Below are positions 1-4,250 of a DNA stretch of 6,229 nt, piece by piece. A model generated the notes under the pieces. It did no database searches, was not told the DNA's origin, and saw only the letters and a list, made by a program, of their open reading frames with translations. This stretch comes from Hyphomonadaceae bacterium (lineage in GTDB: Bacteria > Pseudomonadota > Alphaproteobacteria > Caulobacterales > Aquidulcibacteraceae), in NCBI GenBank assembly GCA_016791325.1, contig JAEUMU010000162.1, positions 1 to 6,229 on the forward strand. Reading direction: 5' to 3'. Every line of letters begins with the position of its first letter. Position 1 is the stretch's first letter. Made by a program: the position numbers and the translations under genes.

Positions 1-373
1 CGACAAGCGCTAAAGCCCTGCTTCGGGGAGTGAAGGAACCCGAAGGTCCGGGACGGCGAATTGGTCGCCGCCCGCGCGTCGGCCGGGAACGGCGAAAGGG
101 CGCTAAGCGCGCCTGGATACCCAGCGTCGCAGCGCGGTGATGCAGTTGCGCATCAAGGGGGAGCAGACCCCGCCGGCTCGCTGTCTCATCAACGCATGGC
201 CACCCAGGGCGCCTCGAACGCTCCGCTTCGCCGCCGGGCGCCAAACGTCTCGCGCAGGGCGCGCTTCGGCCTGTCCCCCACCAGAATTTTTTGAAGCTTC
301 AGTCAAAGCGCGCCTTGCTCTCCCTTTTTCGCCGCTGCGCGCATCGCCGGCGGCGCACACCGGCGCGCGTGCG
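1..373. other. Left-end region with no supported gene
   Basis: I cannot assign a gene here. Several frames are open on both strands (plus frame from 3 to a stop at 138-140; minus frames open from about 298 and 153 to the left edge; another from 429 to 103), but none has a recognisable domain or a convincing ribosome binding site, and open frames are common at this GC content. Visible structure: a perfect 6-bp hairpin CGGCGA/TCGCCG at 54-70, a palindrome GCGCT-A-AGCGC at 100-110, GATGC/GCATC at 139-154, GGGG/CCCC at 157-171, a near-perfect pairing of 134-142 with 187-195, and the palindrome TGAAGCTTCA at 292-301. It may be a noncoding RNA, an intergenic repeat, or the degraded end of a gene outside the window. 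I looked for tRNA T-arms, the RNase P core, the SRP RNA core and a tmRNA tag and found none. Confidence 0.5.
54..70. repeat. Perfect 6-bp inverted repeat (hairpin)
   Basis: CGGCGA at 54-59 pairs perfectly with TCGCCG at 65-70 around a five-base loop, ATTGG. No T-tract follows on either strand, so it is not a standard intrinsic terminator. It may belong to a structured RNA or repeat spanning the left end. Confidence 0.5.
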
Positions 374-399
374 GGAACCGCGACGCGGCGCCCCTCGTT
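374..399 (+). promoter_or_regulatory. EcfG-type general stress response promoter
   Basis: GGAAC at 374-378 and CGTT at 396-399 are separated by exactly 17 bases. This matches the consensus GGAAC-N16-17-CGTT recognised by EcfG sigma factors (sigma-T, RpoE2 and relatives) of the alphaproteobacterial PhyR-NepR-EcfG stress system. Transcription would begin near 405-407, giving a leader of about 20 bases that holds the Shine-Dalgarno sequence at 412-418. Position, spacing and the stress-associated family of the first gene all agree. Two other GGAAC sequences at 35-39 and 86-90 lack a CGTT at the right distance. The sequence match is direct; regulation by EcfG is inferred. Confidence 0.7.
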
Positions 400-411
400 A
401 CCCTCGCCGTA

Positions 412-418
412 GAGGAGG
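412..418 (+). promoter_or_regulatory. Shine-Dalgarno sequence fixing the 428 start
   Basis: GAGGAGG lies nine bases before the ATG at 428. The in-frame GTG at 419 directly abuts this site, leaving no spacer, so the ATG is the better start. Confidence 0.75.
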
Positions 419-427
419 GTGCGTTCC

Positions 428-682
428 ATGGCGGTAGAAACTCTGATCATCTGGATTCTCGTCGGCGCGGTCGCCGGCTGGCTTGCCGGGCTTGTTATTC
501 GCGGCTTCGGCTTTGGCCTTATCGGCAACATTGTCATCGGCATCTTGGGCGCCATTCTCGGCGGCTGGCTATTTGGCATGGCCGGCATCGCCATCGGCGC
601 GGGCGTTATCAACGCCATCTTCACCGCCTTCATCGGCGCTGTCGTGCTGTTGCTGATCGTGCGCGTGCTCAAGCGCGCGTGA
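428..682 (+). CDS. GlsB/YeaQ/YmgE family small membrane protein
   Basis: An 84-residue, very hydrophobic protein of the transglycosylase-associated (GlsB/YeaQ/YmgE) family of stress-linked inner-membrane proteins, whose biochemical role is not settled. Three membrane helices are visible at roughly residues 5-23, 28-50 and 54-80. They include the glycine-rich stretch around residues 27-50 (GFGLIGN...GILGAILGG) that marks the family, and a short basic tail (LKRA). Length is normal for the family. The ATG at 428 is chosen because GAGGAGG sits nine bases upstream. The gene follows an EcfG-type promoter at 374-399, fitting a general stress role. Its stop codon overlaps the next start (TGATG), so the two are probably translationally coupled. 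Family assignment is confident; the function is not known. Confidence 0.88.
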   Translation: MAVETLIIWILVGAVAGWLAGLVIRGFGFGLIGNIVIGILGAILGGWLFGMAGIAIGAGVINAIFTAFIGAVVLLLIVRVLKRA

Positions 683-960
683 TGGATGCGCCTGCTTGGC
701 TCATCAATACTTTCGGCGTCATCGCTGGCCTGTGCTCCATGGCCAGCTTCGTGCCGCAAATTGTCAAAATACTGCGTGAGCGGGATGCGAGCAGCGTCTC
801 GCTCCGTATGTATGCCGTCACGATGATTGGCTTCACCTGCTGGACCGTGTTCGGCGCGCTCTCGGGCTCCTGGCCGGTGACGCTCGCCAACGCGGTCTGC
901 CTTGTGCTGGTCTCGATCATCCTCGCATTGCGCTTGCGTTTCGGCGGCGGGGGCGCTTGA
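682..960 (+). CDS. SemiSWEET / PQ-loop family transporter
   Basis: A 92-residue protein with three predicted membrane helices (about residues 9-27, 40-60 and 65-86) and the PQ motif at residues 25-26 in SFVPQ. It is followed by the loop pattern typical of bacterial SemiSWEETs (DASSVSLRMY, then a second helix containing CWTVFG). Characterised members work as dimers that make one six-helix sugar transporter in the inner membrane; the substrate here cannot be read from sequence. The ATG at 682 shares one base with the stop of the upstream gene and no strong Shine-Dalgarno is present, which points to translational coupling. A GTG at 679 is a possible earlier start. It is likely co-transcribed from the stress promoter. 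The family is well supported; a sugar role is inferred from relatives. Confidence 0.85.
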   Translation: MDAPAWLINTFGVIAGLCSMASFVPQIVKILRERDASSVSLRMYAVTMIGFTCWTVFGALSGSWPVTLANAVCLVLVSIILALRLRFGGGGA

Positions 961-990
961 ACGAGAACGCAGAACAGCGAGGGGGCATTC

Positions 991-1854
991 ATGGCGAAGC
1001 GTGCTTTGGCGATCTTGGCTGTCGCCGCGTTGGCGGCGTGCGCTCCGCCGGCCGCCGAAGCCCCCGCACCCGCGGTGCGGCTTTACGCCATGGATTGCGG
1101 CCGCATCGAATTTCCGGATGTGAACATCTTCGCCGATGACGGCTCGATGGCCGGCGTCGCACGCACCTTGGTCGATCCGTGCTTCCTGATCCGCCACCCG
1201 AATGGCGATCTGCTGTGGGATGCGGGCTTCCCAGACGCGATCGCCGCCATGCCCAACGGCCTTCAGCTCCCGCAAATGGGGGGCGGCGTGCGCGTCGTCA
1301 TGCCGGCGTCGCTCACCAGCCAGCTGGCGCAGCTCAGTCTCACGCCGGCCGACGTCGAATTCATTTCGTTCTCGCATATGCACGCCGATCACACCGGCAA
1401 CGGCAACCTGTTCGCCGCCTCCACCTGGATCGTCGACGCCGACGAGCGCGCCGCCATGTTCAGCGACGCCGCCCGCGCCGACGCGCAATCTTTCGGCGCA
1501 TATAACCAGCTGGAAACTGCAAACACGCAACTGATCGAAGGCGATGCTGATCACGACGTGTTCGGCGATGGCAGCGTCACGATCATCCAAGCGCCTGGCC
1601 ACACGCCGGGCCACGCCGTGCTGCTGGTGCGTTTGCCCAATGCCGGCCCCGTGCTGCTGACGGGCGATATGTTCCATCTCGCGGAAACGCGCGAACGCCG
1701 CCTCGTGCCAAGCTTCAACGTCGATCGCGCGCAGACGCTCGCCTCAATGGACAAGGTGGAACGCATCGCGACCGAGACCGGCGCCCGCGTCATTCGCCAG
1801 CACGTAGCGCAGGATATCGAAGCGCTGCCGCGCTTCCCCGAGGCGCTTAACTAA
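991..1854 (+). CDS. N-acyl-homoserine-lactonase-like MBL-fold lipoprotein
   Basis: A 287-residue metallo-beta-lactamase-fold hydrolase. The metal-binding set is intact: HMHADH at residues 129-134 (H129, H131, D133, H134), H204 in APGHTPGH, D226 in LLTGD and H271 near the C-terminus. The opening after the signal (RLYAMDCGRIEFPD) and the DPCFLIRHPNGDLLWDAG segment at 62-79 resemble the AHL-lactonase-like subgroup, so lactone hydrolysis (quorum quenching) is a reasonable but unproven activity; other esters or lactones are possible. Unlike typical cytoplasmic AHL lactonases it begins with a lipoprotein signal: basic MAKR, a hydrophobic core, and the lipobox LAAC with C17 as the lipidated residue. 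Residue +2 is Ala, which favours outer-membrane sorting. A proline/alanine-rich linker follows (18-28). GAGGGGG at 979-985 lies five bases before the ATG. The 30-base gap suggests it shares the upstream operon. Confidence 0.82.
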   Translation: MAKRALAILAVAALAACAPPAAEAPAPAVRLYAMDCGRIEFPDVNIFADDGSMAGVARTLVDPCFLIRHPNGDLLWDAGFPDAIAAMPNGLQLPQMGGGVRVVMPASLTSQLAQLSLTPADVEFISFSHMHADHTGNGNLFAASTWIVDADERAAMFSDAARADAQSFGAYNQLETANTQLIEGDADHDVFGDGSVTIIQAPGHTPGHAVLLVRLPNAGPVLLTGDMFHLAETRERRLVPSFNVDRAQTLASMDKVERIATETGARVIRQHVAQDIEALPRFPEALN

Positions 1855-1855
1855 G

Positions 1856-1887
1856 TTCGCGCGCCTCAAACGCGAAATCTTCGCGAA
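1856..1887 (+). repeat. Alternating TTCGCG/CGCGAA inverted repeats
   Basis: Just after the stop of the lactonase-like gene, TTCGCG (1856-1861), CGCGAA (1871-1876) and TTCGCG (1880-1885) can form either of two mutually exclusive 6-bp hairpins. The second has a three-base loop and is followed by AAAATT rather than a T-tract. They may stabilise or end the upstream message, but this is weak as an intrinsic terminator. Confidence 0.35.
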
Positions 1888-1933
1888 AATTGCATGGAAT
1901 GCGCACGCCTGCCGCGCGCAAGACCTTTGATTC

Positions 1934-1947
1934 CGCGCCGCGGCGCG
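1934..1947. repeat. 14-bp GC palindrome before the channel-like gene
   Basis: CGCGCCG/CGGCGCG is a perfect 14-bp palindrome. It lies in the gap before the 1996 gene and could be a protein-binding site or a by-product of GC-rich composition. No convincing promoter pair is visible in 1855-1995; the best -10-like string is GCTATTC at 1960-1966, without a suitably spaced -35. Confidence 0.3.
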
Positions 1948-1980
1948 CAAAAACTGCAGGCTATTCTCATCGCACCGCGC

Positions 1981-1988
1981 GAGGGAGG
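1981..1988 (+). promoter_or_regulatory. Shine-Dalgarno sequence fixing the 1996 start
   Basis: GAGGGAGG seven bases before ATG 1996. It decides against the in-frame upstream starts at and after 1894, which lack such a site. Confidence 0.7.
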
Positions 1989-1995
1989 CGGCCCA

Positions 1996-3243
1996 ATGAC
2001 GTTCGATTATCAGACAGCGCAAACTCAATTGCTCCTTTGGGCGCCGAAGATTGGTTTCGCCCTCGTCATCCTGATCTTCGCCCACTTCGCGGCCAAAGCC
2101 GTGAAATGGGCCATCGCCAAGAGCGTGGATCGGATCCCCTTCGTCTCGCGGCGCGACGCGGCCGGCCCCGGCGGCGCGCGCCCGGTGGTCGATGTCGGCG
2201 AGCGCCTCGGCGAAGTGGGCTATTGGCTGGTCTGGCTGCTCGGCCTGAGGGGCGCGCTCACCGTGCTTGAGCTTACCCCGATCGTGACGCCGCTGAATGA
2301 TATGGTGCGCGGCTTCCTGGCGTATCTGCCCTCCGTCGTCGGCGCAGCGCTCATCTTCTTCATCGGCTTCGTGCTGGCGACCATCGTGCGCCGCATGGTG
2401 GAAGCCACCGTCGAAGCGGTCGAGCTTGATCGACGCCTCATCGACGCGGGCCTCACGCATACGCCGCGCGGGCCGGGCCTGGCGCGCCTGCTCGGCATTC
2501 TAACCTTCACGCTGATCATCATCCCGGTCTCGATCGCCGCACTGGATGCGCTCAACATCCACGCCATCTCCGATCCCGCCACGGCGATGCTCAACAACAT
2601 CCTGCTGACCATTCCGCGCGTGATTGGCGCGGCGCTGATCATTTTCATCGCCTACCTGATCGGCCGCTGGATCATGACGCTAACAGAAGAGGGCCTCCGA
2701 GCCATCGGCTTCGACGCCATCATTAGCTCCATCGCCAACGCCGAACCGATCCGCGTCGGCCGTGAACGCAGCGATCTCACGCCTGGCGTCGATACGCTTG
2801 GTCTCTCCCGCTTCCCGCCTTCGCGTATGATCGGCCTCGCGGTGCTGATCGGCATTGTGCTGTTCGCCTCGGTGGAGGCCGCGCGCCTGCTGGACTTCAC
2901 GGCCATGGCCGCGATGCTGACCGAGGTGCTGGCTTTGGCCAGCCGCGTGCTGTTCGGCGCGCTGATCATCGCCTTTGGCATCCTGCTCGCCAACATCCTG
3001 GCCGCCGCCACGGTGAAGGAGGGCAAGCCCAGCAGCGAAATCCTGGCCGTGTTCGTGCGCTGGGGCGTGATCGCGCTGGCGACTGCGGTGGGCCTACGCT
3101 TCATGGGCCTCGCAAACGAGATCATCGTGCTGGCGTTCGGGCTCATCCTCGGCGCGGTGGCGGTGGCGGTGGCGATCGCCTTCGGCGTCGGCGGCCGTGA
3201 CGCCGCCAAGCGCCTGCTCGATCGCTGGACCAGCGAGCCCTAG
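1996..3243 (+). CDS. Mechanosensitive-channel-like protein with repeated TM-helix units
   Basis: A 415-residue inner-membrane protein with about nine hydrophobic segments (roughly residues 15-37, 70-92, 105-130, 163-185, 203-226, 276-296, 310-335, 350-370 and 374-397). The segments 110-145 (LPSVVGAALIFFIGF...), 205-240 (IPRVIGAALIIFIAY...) and 316-338 (ASRVLFGALIIAFGI...) are clearly similar, and 15-40 more weakly so. This is the pattern of the 'conserved TM helix' family (PF05552), often annotated as mechanosensitive ion channel or CmpX-like. The C-terminus FGVGGRDAAKRLLDRW is also typical of that group. I see no MscS-type cytoplasmic beta domain, so channel activity is a family-name inference. 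ATG 1996 is chosen because GAGGGAGG at 1981-1988 precedes it by seven bases; the frame stays open upstream to 1894, but that stretch has no hydrophobic or family-like sequence. Confidence 0.8.
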   Translation: MTFDYQTAQTQLLLWAPKIGFALVILIFAHFAAKAVKWAIAKSVDRIPFVSRRDAAGPGGARPVVDVGERLGEVGYWLVWLLGLRGALTVLELTPIVTPLNDMVRGFLAYLPSVVGAALIFFIGFVLATIVRRMVEATVEAVELDRRLIDAGLTHTPRGPGLARLLGILTFTLIIIPVSIAALDALNIHAISDPATAMLNNILLTIPRVIGAALIIFIAYLIGRWIMTLTEEGLRAIGFDAIISSIANAEPIRVGRERSDLTPGVDTLGLSRFPPSRMIGLAVLIGIVLFASVEAARLLDFTAMAAMLTEVLALASRVLFGALIIAFGILLANILAAATVKEGKPSSEILAVFVRWGVIALATAVGLRFMGLANEIIVLAFGLILGAVAVAVAIAFGVGGRDAAKRLLDRWTSEP

Positions 3244-3269
3244 ACGCACCCCAGGGCCCGACCTGATCA

Positions 3270-3313
3270 GGCCCGCTACGCCGCCGTCAGCGGTGGTGCG
3301 GCGGGGCCTTCTT
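3270..3313 (+). terminator. Likely intrinsic terminator after the channel-like gene
   Basis: GGCCC (3270-3274) pairs with GGGCC (3304-3308), and CGCCGC (3279-3284) with GCGGCG (3298-3303), giving an 11-bp stem with a four-base bulge. It is followed by TTCTT at 3309-3313, a short U-rich tail. It starts 27 bases past the upstream stop codon. An alternative hairpin, GGGCC (3254-3258) with GGCCC (3270-3274), is mutually exclusive with it. The tail overlaps the -35 of the next promoter by two bases. Confidence 0.55.
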
Positions 3314-3340
3314 GACACGCATAAGAATGTTGTGTAAACA
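3312..3340 (+). promoter_or_regulatory. Promoter of the XRE regulator gene
   Basis: A perfect -35 TTGACA at 3312-3317 and a -10-like TAAACA at 3335-3340 are separated by 17 bases. TGTAAACA at 3333-3340 also partly fits the alphaproteobacterial GCTANAWC element at 13 bases from TTGACACG. Transcription would start about 3346-3348, only a few bases before the ATG at 3351, implying an almost leaderless message. The surroundings are AT-rich compared with the rest of the window. Confidence 0.6.
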
Positions 3341-3346
3341 CAATAT
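3327..3346. promoter_or_regulatory. Inverted-repeat operator over the -10
   Basis: TTGTGT-AA-ACACAA (3330-3343) is a perfect 6+6 inverted repeat around two bases, with two more matched pairs outside one mismatch. It covers the -10 of the regulator's own promoter. Binding by the XRE protein encoded immediately downstream would block transcription, so autorepression is the likely meaning; this is inferred from position. Confidence 0.55.
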
Positions 3347-3350
3347 AAGC

Positions 3351-3593
3351 ATGGGTGTTCACAATCGTATCTCCGTTTTCCGCGCGGAGCGCGGTCTCAG
3401 CCGGAAGGAGTTGGCGGAGGCGGTCGGGGTGAACCCGCAGACCATCGGATACTTGGAGCGTGGCGATTACGCCCCCTCCGTGGAATTGGCGCTCAAGATC
3501 GCTCAGGTGTTCGGGGCGCCGGTGGAAATGCTGTTCTCGCTCAAGCCCTTCGCGAGCTTGGCGCAGACGATCAGCAGCAAGGGAGAGAGCTGA
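3351..3593 (+). CDS. XRE/Cro-family helix-turn-helix regulator
   Basis: An 80-residue DNA-binding protein with a single Cro/C1-type HTH domain covering almost its whole length (about residues 5-63). LSRKELAEAVGVNPQTIGYLERG at 16-38 holds the two core helices, and SVELALKIAQVFGAPVEMLF at 43-62 the following ones. There is no ligand or oligomerisation domain, as in small autoregulatory repressors. The frame continues upstream to a TTG at 3312, but that TTG is part of the TTGACA -35, so ATG 3351 is preferred. No Shine-Dalgarno lies before it and the predicted leader is only a few bases, so near-leaderless initiation is likely. A palindromic operator sits on its promoter. The next gene starts two bases after its stop, forming a regulator/membrane-protein pair. 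Confidence 0.88.
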   Translation: MGVHNRISVFRAERGLSRKELAEAVGVNPQTIGYLERGDYAPSVELALKIAQVFGAPVEMLFSLKPFASLAQTISSKGES

Positions 3594-3594
3594 G

Positions 3595-4086
3595 ATGTAC
3601 GTTCGCTCGCGTCGCCGTCCTATGGGTAGCGCCATGTCGCCGCTGCTCGCGCGGAGCCTCTTCGTGGCGCTCTATGTGCTCTATCCGGCGGGCTGCATCC
3701 TGCAGCTCGGGCCGGACGCCGGCGATACTTCGCCAATCGCGAGCATCGTCGGCCTGCTGATGGTGGCGGCTTCGTTTCTGGCCTTCGCAGTGCTGGCGGG
3801 GTCCAGCTTCCAGCGCCAGGCGCAGGAGCCGGATTCAAAGCTCGATGAACGCGAATTGGCTCAGCGCAACCGCGCCGCTTACCGCGCCTTCGCCGTGTTT
3901 GCCGGCCTGGTGGCGCTCGGCTTGCTCTATATGAGCCTGCGCGCCGATTTCGCCGACCGCATCCTGCTTTGGGCGCCGACAGAGCAGGCGCACTGGAACG
4001 CACTGTTCTGGGGGGCGATTATGCTTGGCCTGTCGCTGCCTGCGGCGTTTCTGGCCTGGGAAAATGAGCCGCCCCTGGAGGATTGA
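3595..4086 (+). CDS. Four-helix membrane protein paired with the XRE regulator
   Basis: I do not recognise a named family. The 163-residue product has four predicted membrane segments (about residues 17-38, 47-69, 94-114 and 135-155), a basic N-terminus (MYVRSRRRP) and an acidic C-terminus (ENEPPLED). Between helices 2 and 3 lies a charged loop with [11 protein letters not shown] at 83-93. A DERE-type motif next to a small HTH regulator recalls the bacterial and archaeal pairings of XRE regulators with DUF2178-like membrane proteins; that comparison is by layout, not by firm homology. ATG 3595 has GGGAGAG at 3581-3587, seven bases upstream inside the regulator's end, and follows its stop by one base, so the two are almost certainly one operon. 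Later in-frame ATGs (residues 10 and 14) are possible starts. A role in sensing or controlling the regulator at the membrane is speculation. Confidence 0.75.
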   Translation: MYVRSRRRPMGSAMSPLLARSLFVALYVLYPAGCILQLGPDAGDTSPIASIVGLLMVAASFLAFAVLAGSSFQRQAQEPDSKLDERELAQRNRAAYRAFAVFAGLVALGLLYMSLRADFADRILLWAPTEQAHWNALFWGAIMLGLSLPAAFLAWENEPPLED

Positions 4087-4099
4087 GGGCTTGCCCGGT

Positions 4100-4128
4100 T
4101 TGCATCGCCGCGCCGGGATTGCTACACC
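4100..4128 (+). promoter_or_regulatory. Housekeeping promoter of ahcY
   Basis: TTGCATCG (4100-4107) and GCTACACC (4121-4128) are 13 bases apart. The alphaproteobacterial housekeeping consensus is TTGACGS-N10-14-GCTANAWC: the -10 matches at seven of eight positions, while the -35 keeps TTG. The predicted start near 4134-4136 is only a few bases before the riboswitch's first stem, as expected for an aptamer at the very 5' end of the leader. Confidence 0.6.
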
Positions 4129-4139
4129 CCCTCCCGCCC

Positions 4140-4226
4140 GCCAAGGAGCGTTGCGACGGCCCCCTTCCTGCGCGAAGGCCAGCCGCCAGGCTTGGCAGGT
4201 GCTTCCACGCTTGGAAACGACGCTCG
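4140..4226 (+). ncRNA. S-adenosylhomocysteine (SAH) riboswitch
   Basis: The leader of ahcY contains the conserved blocks of the SAH riboswitch in order: GGAGCGTTGCGACGG (4145-4159), CCAGGCTTGG (4186-4195) and AACGACGCTC (4216-4225). The structure fits. P1 is GCCAAG (4140-4145) with CTTGGC (4191-4196); an internal stem is CGGC (4157-4160) with GCCG (4182-4185), capped by CCTTC/GAAGG (4163-4167 with 4174-4178). An 8-bp pseudoknot joins GAGCGTTG (4146-4153) to CGACGCTC (4218-4225). Compared with the consensus as I remember it (GAGCGCUG/CGGCGCUC), one pair is changed compensatorily from C-G to T-A. An extra hairpin, TTCCA/TGGAA at 4203-4216, fills the linker. Known members bind SAH, discriminate against SAM and switch downstream genes on. 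Location directly before SAH hydrolase makes the call strong. Confidence 0.9.
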
Positions 4227-4236
4227 CGAACTCTCG

Positions 4237-4243
4237 AAGGAGG
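4237..4243 (+). promoter_or_regulatory. Shine-Dalgarno of ahcY, candidate switch target
   Basis: AAGGAGG lies seven bases before ATG 4251 and fixes this start against the upstream in-frame extension to 4083, which would translate the riboswitch. AGGAGGG (4238-4244) can pair over seven bases, including one G-U, with CCTTCCT at 4163-4169. That segment is otherwise used in the aptamer's internal hairpin. Confidence 0.75.
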
Positions 4244-4250
4244 GCGCGCG

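Noticed and set aside
1..300. tmRNA, RNase P RNA, SRP RNA, tRNA or rRNA at the left end.
   Set aside because: None of the defining cores (T-arm GTTCGA context with acceptor, GAGGAAAGTC of RNase P, the SRP GGAAGGAAGCAGC block, a tag ending in AA-stop) could be found on either strand.
137..412. Plus-strand open frame of 91 codons before the first gene.
   Set aside because: No Shine-Dalgarno, proline/arginine-rich product without a family, and it overlaps the EcfG-type promoter.
103..1677. Long minus-strand open frame of about 524 codons.
   Set aside because: It lies antisense to three plus-strand genes with clear families, has a low-complexity Arg/His/Asp-rich product without a domain, and no ribosome binding site. 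It is a GC-rich shadow frame.
1744..2460. Minus-strand open frame of about 238 codons.
   Set aside because: Antisense to the lactonase-like and channel-like genes; charged, low-complexity product with no recognisable family.
3344..3349. TATAAG as the -10 of the HTH gene.
   Set aside because: It is 26 bases from the TTGACA and would start transcription downstream of the ATG; no suitable -35 fits it.
3312..3350. TTG start at 3312 for the HTH gene.
   Set aside because: The TTG belongs to a perfect TTGACA -35 element, and the added residues are outside the HTH domain.
4129..4134. CCCTCC as the anti-Shine-Dalgarno for ahcY.
   Set aside because: It complements the Shine-Dalgarno but lies mostly upstream of the predicted transcription start near 4134-4136, so it would not be in the RNA.
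4083..4250. Earlier in-frame start extending ahcY upstream.
   Set aside because: It would translate through the riboswitch, lacks a Shine-Dalgarno, and adds residues unlike the family's N-terminus.
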